From Sphingobacterium faecale (GTDB lineage Bacteria > Bacteroidota > Bacteroidia > Sphingobacteriales > Sphingobacteriaceae), in assembly GCF_016746095.1 (NCBI RefSeq), contig NZ_JAERTY010000009.1, positions 124,001-188,000 on the forward strand: a stretch of 64,000 bases of DNA, written 5' to 3'. Made by a program: the position numbers and the translations under genes. Of this stretch, positions 36,997-43,628 are shown in pieces (position 1 is the stretch's first letter; each line of letters begins with the position of its first letter). Under the pieces are notes generated by a model. That model made no database searches and had not been told where the DNA came from. It was given only the letters and a program-made list of their open reading frames with translations.

Positions 36997-38190
36997 CTAT
37001 AAAACTAAATCACTAATTGTATTACCTATTGACAAACACGATGTTGCTGCAGGCGAAGGGGCATTGCGTACATGGATAATCTGTCCGCTGCGAACGATAT
37101 CAAAATCATCCAGTAAAATACCGTCACGACTGCAAGCTTGTGCACGAATTCCTGCTCCTCCCGCTCTTAGGTCACTCTCTTGGATTTCTGGTATTAATTT
37201 TTGCAGCGCCTTTGTAAATGCAGATTTCGACAACGATCTGTACATCTCTCCCATTCCAGTTTTGCCATATTTTGCAACAATTTTATGAAAACCCGGCCAA
37301 CATAAGGTTTGTGCTAACTCACCAATATTGATATCAAAAAACTTATAACTCTCCTTTCCAAAAGCCAAAACTGCATTTGGCCCTGCTTCAACACCGCCAT
37401 GAATCATTCTCGTGAAATGCACCCCTAAAAATGGAAAACTGGGGTCGGGCACGGGGTAAATTAAATGCTTTACTAAGTGTTCGCGATCGGGCTTTAATTC
37501 ATAATATTCCCCACGAAAGGGAATAATCTGAACATCGTTTTTGAGTTCGGTCATTTTAGTTACCTTATCCGAATGCAATCCCGCACAAGAAATCACTTTA
37601 CGAGCTAAAAATTCCTTTTTATCCGTAAGCACGACGCAGCGTTGACCATCTTTCTTCAAATTAACAACTTTGTGATTAAAGAAAACCTCACCCCCCAGCT
37701 CTTCAAAAAGTTCATGCATTTTTTTTGCAATTGCAGGATAGTCTATAATACCTGTCTGTGGAACTCTTATTGCACGTACCCCCGCACAATGCGGCTCTAT
37801 CTCTTCAAACTCCTCTTTTGTTAAATATTTAAGATCCTGAAGTCCATTATCTACACCACGTTTATAGATATTCTCTAGTAGCGGGAGCTCTTCTTTACTT
37901 GTAGCAACTATTATTTTACCACATAAATCGTACGCAATTCCATGCTCTTGAGCAAAATTTACAATTGATGTGTATCCCTCAATACAATTTTTTGCTTTTA
38001 GACTGCCAGGCTTGTAGTAGATTCCACTGTGTAGGACACCACTATTATGTCCAGATTGGTGCACCGCAACATCTGCTTCTTTTTCTAAAACAGCTATCCT
38101 TAAAGCAGGTGATTTTAATTTGGCTTGATATGCTGTCGCTAACCCAACCAAACCGGTTCCTATAATTAATAAGTCAAATTCCTGCATCAC
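36997..38190 (-). CDS. lhgO: L-2-hydroxyglutarate oxidase
   Basis: This 397-residue FAD-dependent oxidoreductase of the DAO fold has the dinucleotide motif IIGTGLVGLATAYQ, the family signature HNSGVLHSGIYYKPGSLKA, and the C-terminal GGAGIRAQACSRDG stretch. LhgO oxidises L-2-hydroxyglutarate to 2-oxoglutarate and passes electrons to the membrane quinone pool. It is normally a metabolic-repair gene; here it is locked into the uronate operon with 2- and 3-bp gaps on each side. The WbpB-type reaction makes 2-hydroxyglutarate, so the likely job is to regenerate 2-oxoglutarate and drive sugar oxidation. Confidence 0.93.
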   Translation of the reverse strand: MMQEFDLLIIGTGLVGLATAYQAKLKSPALRIAVLEKEADVAVHQSGHNSGVLHSGIYYKPGSLKAKNCIEGYTSIVNFAQEHGIAYDLCGKIIVATSKEELPLLENIYKRGVDNGLQDLKYLTKEEFEEIEPHCAGVRAIRVPQTGIIDYPAIAKKMHELFEELGGEVFFNHKVVNLKKDGQRCVVLTDKKEFLARKVISCAGLHSDKVTKMTELKNDVQIIPFRGEYYELKPDREHLVKHLIYPVPDPSFPFLGVHFTRMIHGGVEAGPNAVLAFGKESYKFFDINIGELAQTLCWPGFHKIVAKYGKTGMGEMYRSLSKSAFTKALQKLIPEIQESDLRAGGAGIRAQACSRDGILLDDFDIVRSGQIIHVRNAPSPAATSCLSIGNTISDLVL

Positions 38191-38193
38191 GAA

Positions 38194-39516
38194 CTATAAC
38201 CTTGCGTCTACTAAAGCGCGGTCTAAACATGCCTTCGTGTCGAAAATAACACCATTATTCCGCTTAATTTTCTTATAATCAAATTTCAGGAATTCAGAGT
38301 GGGCTACTGCTACTATTACCGCATCATATACAACAGATTCATCCAATTTGTTGATGATATCTAACCCATATTCGTGTTTTACTTCCTGTGCATCAGCCCA
38401 TGGATCATAAATTTCAACATCTAAACCGAAGTTAACTAGTTCATGGTAAATATCTACGACACGGGTATTACGAACATCCGGACAATTTTCTTTAAAAGTG
38501 ATTCCCATAATCAAAGCTTTTGAACCTTTAATCTTATGATCCTTTTGAATCATCAACTTCACCACTTTATCTGCCACAAAAGGCCCCATATTATCATTTA
38601 CTCGTCGTCCAGATAAAATAACTTGAGGATGATAACCTAAGGCTTGCGCCTTATGTGCTAAATAATAAGGATCAACACCTATACAATGTCCACCAACTAG
38701 TCCAGGTTGATATTTCAGAAAATTCCATTTTGTGCCCGCAGCTTCAATCACGTCATTCGTATCGATTCCTATACGATCAAAGATTAAGGACAATTCATTA
38801 ACAAAGGAAATATTCACATCGCGCTGTGCATTTTCGATTGCCTTTGATGCTTCTGCGACCTTAATTGAAGGAGCCTTATGCGTACCGGCAGTAATTATTG
38901 AGCGATAGAGATCATCCACGCGGTTAGCAATTTCTACAGTTGAACCTGAAGTCACCTTCTTTATTTTGGTGAGGGTATTAATCTTGTCTCCTGGATTAAT
39001 GCGTTCAGGGGAATATCCTGCAAAAAAATCTTTATTAAAGACTAAACCGGACACGCTTTCCAAAACAGGCACACAATCTTCTTCTGTACAGCCCGGGTAT
39101 ACTGTTGACTCATAAATAACTACATCACCAACATTTAACACTCTTCCTAACATCTCAGAAGCTTTAAGCAACGGACGTAAATCAGGTGCTTTAAAATTAT
39201 CAATTGGTGTGGGGACTGTTACTATAAATGTGTTATAAGCTTTTAGATCATCTGGATTAGAGGAGAAGGAAAGGCCCGAAGTTCGTTTGTCTTTTTTAAC
39301 TTCTATTACACTTTTCAGATCCTCAACATTGGCCTCCTGAGTACGGTCTCTGCCTGCACTTAACTCTGTGACGCGGTCTATATTAATATCAAAACCTAGT
39401 ACATCGTATTTTTTAGCAAATTCTATTGCTAAAGGTAACCCCACATATCCCAATCCTATAACGGCAATTTTCGCATTGTTCACGATGCCATTGTTGTTGT
39501 TTAAAGCTTTGCCCAT
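38194..39516 (-). CDS. wbpA: UDP-N-acetylglucosamine 6-dehydrogenase (WbpA/TviB-like)
   Basis: This 440-residue nucleotide-sugar dehydrogenase has an N-terminal NAD domain (AVIGLGYVGLPLAIEFAK), VTVPTPIDNFKAPDL and YESTVYPGCTEEDCVP, the catalytic Cys in GGHCIGVDPYYLAHKAQ, and a C-terminal domain with KENCPDVRNTRVVDI. It oxidises the 6-hydroxyl of UDP-GlcNAc to the uronate, the first step towards UDP-diacetamido-mannuronate. It heads the coupled block wbpA-lhgO-wbpE-wbpD-wbpB-wbpI. Confidence 0.94.
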   Translation of the reverse strand: MGKALNNNNGIVNNAKIAVIGLGYVGLPLAIEFAKKYDVLGFDINIDRVTELSAGRDRTQEANVEDLKSVIEVKKDKRTSGLSFSSNPDDLKAYNTFIVTVPTPIDNFKAPDLRPLLKASEMLGRVLNVGDVVIYESTVYPGCTEEDCVPVLESVSGLVFNKDFFAGYSPERINPGDKINTLTKIKKVTSGSTVEIANRVDDLYRSIITAGTHKAPSIKVAEASKAIENAQRDVNISFVNELSLIFDRIGIDTNDVIEAAGTKWNFLKYQPGLVGGHCIGVDPYYLAHKAQALGYHPQVILSGRRVNDNMGPFVADKVVKLMIQKDHKIKGSKALIMGITFKENCPDVRNTRVVDIYHELVNFGLDVEIYDPWADAQEVKHEYGLDIINKLDESVVYDAVIVAVAHSEFLKFDYKKIKRNNGVIFDTKACLDRALVDARL

Positions 39517-39593
39517 ATTAATGGATTTTTTATTTATTATTATTTTAACAGTTCTTATTTTAATATATCAACAATTACACCTAACTGTTACCC

Positions 39594-40091
39594 CTATCCA
39601 TTCTTCGAGTTTTCCTTATCCGCTACAATCTTGCGCAGTCCGGAGCTCGAAAAGCGGTGATCACGGCTATTAAAATACAGTTCGATACCTTTTTCTTCGC
39701 AATACTGGCGTCCTGTAAAATCTCTATTTTCATACTCGTCACCAACAATACGAACATCCAACTTGAAGGAACGTAAGATATCTTCGAGATCCTGCTCGGT
39801 AGAATAAGGCACAATCTCATCTACATATTGACAACCGCGCAATTGTATATAACGCTCTACCACAGTCTGGGTTGGCGCATTTTTTTCGGGTCTATCCAAT
39901 GTGGGGTCCATCTGCAGGCCACAGATCAAATAATCGCATTGCCGCTTGGCCTCAGCCAACATCATAATGTGTCCGGCATGTAACAGATCAAAGGTCGAGA
40001 AGGTAATCCCTACCCGTGGTCCAGGATTGTAATCTTGGCGTGGATTCGCTGATTTGCTGATTTGCTGATTCGTTGATTCGTTGTTTTTCAT
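39594..40091 (-). CDS. Cytidylyltransferase-like protein (TagD/RfaE-C type)
   Basis: This 165-residue nucleotidyltransferase has GITFSTFDLLHAGHIMMLAEA (the HxGH-type motif) and, at the end, FSSSGLRKIV in place of the usual STT/RT box. The family includes glycerol-3-phosphate cytidylyltransferase. The product could feed a phosphoglycerol or similar substituent into the polymer. The first 19 or so residues (NNESTNQQISKSANPRQ) are encoded by the octamer repeat array at 40042-40164 and precede the fold, so the N-terminus is repeat-derived or the real start differs. There is no other in-frame Met before the motif. Confidence 0.82.
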   Translation of the reverse strand: MKNNESTNQQISKSANPRQDYNPGPRVGITFSTFDLLHAGHIMMLAEAKRQCDYLICGLQMDPTLDRPEKNAPTQTVVERYIQLRGCQYVDEIVPYSTEQDLEDILRSFKLDVRIVGDEYENRDFTGRQYCEEKGIELYFNSRDHRFSSSGLRKIVADKENSKNG

Positions 40092-40164
40092 AATTGCTTA
40101 TTTGCTTATTTGCCTATTCGCGGATTTGCGTATCTGCTTATTCGCATGTCTGCTTATTTGTTAA
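40042..40164. repeat. Imperfect 8-bp tandem repeats, left array
   Basis: Strict 8-bp periodicity: GATTCGCT-GATTTGCT-GATTTGCT-GATTCGTT, a short break, then TTTGCTTA-TTTGCCTA-TTCGCGGA-TTTGCGTA-TCTGCTTA and similar units. It encodes the N-terminus of the cytidylyltransferase on one side and the stop codon of the four-helix-bundle gene on the other. Confidence 0.9.
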
Positions 40165-40513
40165 ACTTATTATATAAACTATTGAGTTGGTTGGTTATCT
40201 TTTCCACCCGTTCTCTTGTCTGTATATACTCTTGGTCGCTGAGAAATTCTAAATCGCTTGCTAAAATTAAAAAATTTATAACTTCGATGGCAGAACCAAA
40301 TGCTTGATTAATAAATCTGGCTTTGTCTTTTTCTGTAGATCTCGCCATTCCTTCGGCAATATTAGCAGCAATACTGCTAGCCGCTCGTCTCAACTGTGAT
40401 GTCAACCCAAAACGTTCTTCTACCGGAAAAATCTGTGTAAGCTTGTATACCTCGCGCACTAATGCCCGAGCTTCTTGCCATACTTCCAATTTTTCGAAAT
40501 AGAATTGTCTCAT
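40154..40513 (-). CDS. Four-helix-bundle protein (IVP/S23 family), copy 2
   Basis: This 119-residue helical protein has the signature FGLTSQLRRAASSIAANIAEG (about residues 33-53). The same length as copy 1 at 19719, but clearly diverged in the rest. Function unknown. Both ends touch octamer repeat arrays (40042-40164 and 40518-40694): the stop codon lies within one array and the start codon lies five bases from the other. It seems to be a small cassette placed inside the repeats, downstream of the winged-helix gene that heads the operon. Confidence 0.88.
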   Translation of the reverse strand: MRQFYFEKLEVWQEARALVREVYKLTQIFPVEERFGLTSQLRRAASSIAANIAEGMARSTEKDKARFINQAFGSAIEVINFLILASDLEFLSDQEYIQTRERVEKITNQLNSLYNKFNK

Positions 40514-40517
40514 ATTT

Positions 40518-40694
40518 TTGCGTATTTGCTTATTTGCGGATTCGCGTATCTGCCTATTTGCGTATCTGCGAATTTGCCTATTTGCTTATTTGCGAATCTG
40601 CCTATTTGCGTATCTGCCTATCTGCGAATTTGCGTATCTGCCTATCTGCGAATTTGCGTATTTGCTTATCTGCGTATGTGCGAATCTTCCTATT
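40518..40694. repeat. Imperfect 8-bp tandem repeats, right array
   Basis: About 22 consecutive octamers of the form TYTGCNNA (TTTGCGTA, TTTGCTTA, TCTGCCTA, TCTGCGAA and relatives) run without a break in phase. The same octamer word makes up the units at 9842, 9964 and 10799. All three plus-strand frames are open through the array, but this is a consequence of the repeat, not evidence of a gene. Confidence 0.93.
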
Positions 40695-41196
40695 TACTAT
40701 ATAGTACTATTTTAGACTTCAGTGGATCGGGAGCTTTTAAATATAAGCTCACTTTTTTATTCAACAACTTCTCGGCCTTGCCAGCTGCCTGCAATAAATA
40801 TGCCGAATCCAATTCCTTGCCCAGCACCAACAGCTCGATATGTCCCGAATCCAACCCTTGTGCGTAGTCGCCCAATAGCGCAACCTGCTCTACATCGCCC
40901 GCCCGCTCCAATACCTGATCCACGATCTGGTCGACTCCCAAAAAATTATGGATTAATCCCTGAAGCGAGCCAAATAATGTATGCCCGGCATTCGCGCGGT
41001 AGAAAACCTTCTGCTCACCTTCTTCACGGATAAGATACCCCGCCTCGGTCAACTGATTGAGCTCCTTGCGGATTGCATTGGTCGATTCATTAAATTCATC
41101 GGCAATACCCCGCAGGTACCCGCGATTGCTCGCAGAAACAAAAAATTTAATTAAAAGCTTAAGTCTCGTCTTAGACGTGATCAATGATTGCAACAT
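40690..41196 (-). CDS. Winged-helix transcriptional regulator at the head of the polysaccharide operon
   Basis: This 168-residue protein has an ArsR-like winged helix in the first 75 residues (YLRGIADEFNESTNAIRKELNQL, then GYLIREEGEQKVFYRA) and a C-terminal domain with VALLGDYAQGLDSGHIELLVLG, reminiscent of a minimal nucleotidyltransferase fold. Similar two-domain proteins often head polysaccharide loci in this phylum. It is the first gene after the promoter-like site at 41217-41248 and probably acts on this operon, though the target is inferred. Confidence 0.82.
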   Translation of the reverse strand: MLQSLITSKTRLKLLIKFFVSASNRGYLRGIADEFNESTNAIRKELNQLTEAGYLIREEGEQKVFYRANAGHTLFGSLQGLIHNFLGVDQIVDQVLERAGDVEQVALLGDYAQGLDSGHIELLVLGKELDSAYLLQAAGKAEKLLNKKVSLYLKAPDPLKSKIVLYSK

Positions 41197-41216
41197 TGGC
41201 TAATAGTGTTGAGCAA

Positions 41217-41248
41217 CAAAAGTACTCGATAAAAATAAGAATGACAAA
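41217..41248 (-). promoter_or_regulatory. Promoter-like site for the polysaccharide operon
   Basis: On the minus strand TTTG (41245-41248), 20 bases, then TACTTTTG (41217-41224) fits the Bacteroidetes -33/-7 consensus TTTG...TAnnTTTG. Transcription would start near 41210, about 14 bases before the ATG of the winged-helix gene, so the leader would be very short. Confidence 0.6.
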
Positions 41249-41295
41249 AAAAGTTTCTTATAGTTATGAACCAGCGCCAACTTGAAATGACCTAG

Positions 41296-41610
41296 CGACG
41301 TCTTCCCACAGCATGCAGGCAACTTCCCTTGCACCAATATAGCCCTCCTCTGAGCAATCGCCATCCGCCCGCAGGCCGCAGGAGACCTATCTGGAGCCAA
41401 TGCAAACTTCACCTCAGCCATCGCCATCCGGCCACAGACTACAGAAGACTTCCCGTACACCCAAATAAACTGCTCCTGAGCCAATGCCATTCTCCCACAG
41501 ACGGTAGGATGCTCCTTTGCACCAATACAAAACTCACCTGAGGTATCGCCATCCTCCCGCAGACTGTAGGACACTTCCCTTGCAACAATGCTATCTTTCA
41601 TTGCACCACG
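41296..41610. repeat. 63-bp tandem repeats, about five units
   Basis: Units start near 41296, 41359, 41422, 41485 and 41547 and share CGCCATCC-CCCGCAGACTGTAGGA...CTTCCC...GCACCAATAC...TCACCTGAG. The last interval is 62 rather than 63 bp. A minus-strand frame of 189 residues (41200-41769) spans the block, but the one-base slip shifts the repeat into another frame and the flanking part (41693-41750) is itself made of TTGTAAANCG words, so I do not call a gene. No other gene is seen between 41197 and 41873. Confidence 0.8.
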
Positions 41611-41873
41611 ACCTTCTTGCCATGAGCCAGCGCTAATCTCCCCTGCTGCAAAACAGGAAGGAATTTGCAACCTATCCATCCAAATCAGGCCAGCTTGTAA
41701 AGCGCGTGTAAACCGTCTGTATAACCTTGTAAAACGTTGTAAAATAAATCTTTTCACCCTGCTATTCACCCCAATTTAGGGGTATGGAACGAACAAATAC
41801 ACAGATCAGAGGACCTCCGTCGGTAACGATTGGTGGTTAATTATTAAGGGTTAATTAAAATACTAAAAAAATC

Positions 41874-42509
41874 ATGAGAAGAGATAAAGTAATAACAAAC
41901 TACGCAAAAATAAAAGAGAGCGAACTAGCCATACTAGCTGGTAAGGTAGCTGCACAGATGGAGGGAAATGCAAACTTCAGTAATGACTTAAAACCTACCG
42001 CCGCCGAGCTGTTGGCAGCCGCCGAAGACTACCGCATAAAACATGAGGTAGCGATAAACGGGGGATCTAAACACGAAAAGCAGCTTAAGAAAGAAAGTAA
42101 AACAAAGCTCTTGGATATGCTTTCGGACATGGCGCACGCTATCAACATTGAAGCCAAGGGTAACGCTGTAGCACTGAGCAGCACAGGACTGATACTTCAA
42201 AAGCAGCATGTACCTGTCTCCTTGCCGGGCACAACGCTCCGTGTAGTGCTGCGCGACGGCCCTGTGTCCGGAATGATGCGGACAGACTTTGATAAAATAC
42301 CCGAGACCTACGAGTATGAAATCCAGATCGGCACCATGGATACGGTACGGCAGGAAATTGACTGGGGCAAAACGCTAATAACAACGACCAGTTCGCAAAA
42401 CTACATGGACAATCTGACGCCGGGTACACTTTACTACGTAAGGGTGCGTGGCAAAAATAGGCTTGGCTATGGCAATTGGTCGGACGCCGTATCACTCATC
42501 GCACGTTAA
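41874..42509 (+). CDS. Protein with C-terminal fibronectin type III domain
   Basis: This 211-residue protein has a helical N-terminal part (about 1-100, ILAGKVAAQMEGN...AAAEDYRIKHEV) and a C-terminal FN3 domain (about 115-210) with YEIQIGTMD, the LTPGTLYYVRVRGKNRLGYG signature and NWSDAVSLI. There is no signal peptide. It heads a small plus-strand cassette followed after 11 bp by a DUF5675 gene and two small proteins. The group looks like a piece of a phage or cell-lysis module, but this protein's own role is unknown. Confidence 0.8.
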   Translation: MRRDKVITNYAKIKESELAILAGKVAAQMEGNANFSNDLKPTAAELLAAAEDYRIKHEVAINGGSKHEKQLKKESKTKLLDMLSDMAHAINIEAKGNAVALSSTGLILQKQHVPVSLPGTTLRVVLRDGPVSGMMRTDFDKIPETYEYEIQIGTMDTVRQEIDWGKTLITTTSSQNYMDNLTPGTLYYVRVRGKNRLGYGNWSDAVSLIAR

Positions 42510-42520
42510 AGCAAGCTACT

Positions 42521-42985
42521 ATGGTGCTAACTGTAAAACGTATAAAAAAAGGAGAGAACAGTACGCTCTCGGAAATATACCTGGATGGCAGATTGATATG
42601 CTATGGGCTGGAAGACACGGTACGCGATGTCAAAATAAAGGGCAGTACGGCTATTCCCGCAGGGAGGTATAAATTGGGCATCAATATCTACGGGGCGATG
42701 AACGGCAGGTATAAAAGGGACTACCCTGCTATACACCGCGGTATGATCCAAATCATGAACGTCCCCAATTACAGCCACGTGTATATCCATGTAGGGAACA
42801 ATTTTTCGCATACCGCAGGCTGTTTATTGGTAGGCAAGTCCGTCAAGTACGATGGTACAGACTACGAGTTGCGCGGATCGGCCAAGGCATACATGATGCT
42901 ATACGAGTTAGTAATTGAAGCAGTGGCAAAAGGGGAAGCGGAGATTGAAGTGAAGGGTAAGTCAAATTTGATCACTGTAGCGTGA
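42521..42985 (+). CDS. DUF5675-family protein
   Basis: A product of 154 residues from the ATG at 42521; a longer frame from 42476 overlaps the FN3 gene and lacks sense. Features: LEDTVRDVKIKGSTAIPAGRY, YPAIHRGMIQI, YVYIHVGNNFSHTAGCLLVG-like segments (here VYIHVGNNFSHTAGCLLVG) and a final helical tail. The HxGN and H-x3-C/G positions resemble the active-site layout of L,D-transpeptidase-like folds, although the family has no assigned function that I know. It is often seen in phage-like lysis neighbourhoods. The stop overlaps a possible GTG of the next frame. Confidence 0.8.
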   Translation: MVLTVKRIKKGENSTLSEIYLDGRLICYGLEDTVRDVKIKGSTAIPAGRYKLGINIYGAMNGRYKRDYPAIHRGMIQIMNVPNYSHVYIHVGNNFSHTAGCLLVGKSVKYDGTDYELRGSAKAYMMLYELVIEAVAKGEAEIEVKGKSNLITVA

Positions 42986-43008
42986 AAAAAAGTGTAAAAA
43001 TCAATAGG

Positions 43009-43185
43009 ATGAACAAAATAATTAAAAAAGCAAAGGCAGCATTGCAGATTGTATTACTAGCGCCGGTAAAGCTACCCGGCAAGGTGCTGAATATCATAAA
43101 ATATGTAGCACTGGGGCTTGGGATTATCGAATCCGTGCTGGACAAGGAGAAAGAAGGAGAGCAGGGCGGTGATCAAGACAAATGA
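43009..43185 (+). CDS. Small basic amphipathic protein (58 aa)
   Basis: From the ATG at 43009, preceded by AATAGG, the product starts MNKIIKKAKAALQIVLLAPV, has a second hydrophobic stretch VLNIIKYVALGLGIIESVL and a charged, Gln/Gly-rich tail. A GTG at 42982 in the same frame would add nine residues. One or two short membrane-associated helices fit a holin or spanin-like role in the cassette, but I recognise no family. Its end overlaps the next gene by 17 bp. Confidence 0.55.
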   Translation: MNKIIKKAKAALQIVLLAPVKLPGKVLNIIKYVALGLGIIESVLDKEKEGEQGGDQDK

Positions 43186-43336
43186 GCTACAAGTAGGAAC
43201 CCTAGGCGGTACACTCTGCTCGGTATGGGCTTCGGTAAGTTGGGGTGATCTGCTCCATACGGTGATCATGGCAGCCATAGGGACATTGGTCTCCTACGCC
43301 ATCAGCGCGACACTGAACCGAGTAAACAAAAAGTAA
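43169..43336 (+). CDS. Holin-like small membrane protein (55 aa)
   Basis: The likely start is the GTG at 43169, shortly after GGAGAGCAGGG; the longer frame from 43118 overlaps the upstream gene heavily. The product has TLGGTLCSVWASVSWGDLLH followed by one clear membrane helix (TVIMAAIGTLVSYAISATLN) and a basic tail (RVNKK), a holin-like layout. It is the last gene of the FN3-DUF5675 cassette and is followed by a strong terminator. Confidence 0.55.
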   Translation: MIKTNELQVGTLGGTLCSVWASVSWGDLLHTVIMAAIGTLVSYAISATLNRVNKK

Positions 43337-43385
43337 CCCGTGGCTGACTAAGACCCCTAGCGCTATTTTCTTATTAAAAACCAGA

Positions 43386-43420
43386 ACGCCTGAAGCACAT
43401 CACTTCAGGCGTATTTTTTT
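43386..43420 (+). terminator. Rho-independent terminator after the FN3-DUF5675 cassette
   Basis: Perfect 10-bp stem ACGCCTGAAG / CTTCAGGCGT with loop CACATCA, then A and seven T. It ends the plus-strand cassette. Confidence 0.92.
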
Positions 43421-43502
43421 AAGAGACAGATTGAGCAGACGAAGCCTAGGAGCTTTCCCAAGGGAAATATTCCAGCGTTTGAGGCTAATGTAACTTCGTC
43501 TT
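43421..43502. repeat. Structured hairpin repeat, copy A, with direct-repeat flank
   Basis: AAGAGACAGATTGA (43421-43434) is followed by the outer arm AGACGAAG (43438-43445), the core GCCTAGGAGC, an inner hairpin TTTCCC-AA-GGGAAA, TATTCCAGC and the closing arm CTTCGTCT (43495-43502). The core matches copies D and B. The 14-bp flank is repeated exactly at 44800-44813, at the other end of the ATPase gene. Confidence 0.75.
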
Positions 43503-43544
43503 AAAAAACAACATATTTTAAGGTGAGATTAATTTTATGAGTCG

Positions 43545-43604
43545 ATATTTCAAAGTTAATGTTCAGATATTTCAAAGTTAATGCTCATATATTTCAAAGT
43601 TAAT
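43545..43604 (+). promoter_or_regulatory. Three 22-bp-phased iterons upstream of the AAA ATPase
   Basis: ATATTTCAAAGTTAAT occurs exactly three times, at 43545, 43567 and 43589, a period of 22 bp (about two helical turns). The third copy ends four bases before the -7-like box at 43608. Repeats in such phase are usual for a multimeric DNA-binding regulator, or could act in RNA. Confidence 0.8.
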
Positions 43605-43607
43605 CAA

Positions 43608-43615
43608 TATATTTG
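43608..43615 (+). promoter_or_regulatory. -7-like promoter box for the AAA ATPase gene
   Basis: TATATTTG matches TAnnTTTG. No TTTG lies at the usual -33 distance; the third iteron occupies that place, which suggests dependence on, or blocking by, an iteron-binding protein. Confidence 0.5.
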
Positions 43616-43628
43616 TCTAATATAAAAC

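Noticed and set aside
40518-40694. Possible CRISPR array
   Set aside because: The units are 8 bp, contiguous and degenerate, with no spacers and no cas genes in the window.
40462-40867. Several plus-strand frames with LxICxFAYL repeats
   Set aside because: They are translations of the octamer array in all three frames, with no start signals or non-repeat domain.
41200-41769. Minus-strand frame of 189 residues over the 63-bp repeats
   Set aside because: The repeat changes frame between the fourth and fifth unit, the flanking part is also simple repeat, and no domain or signal is recognisable.
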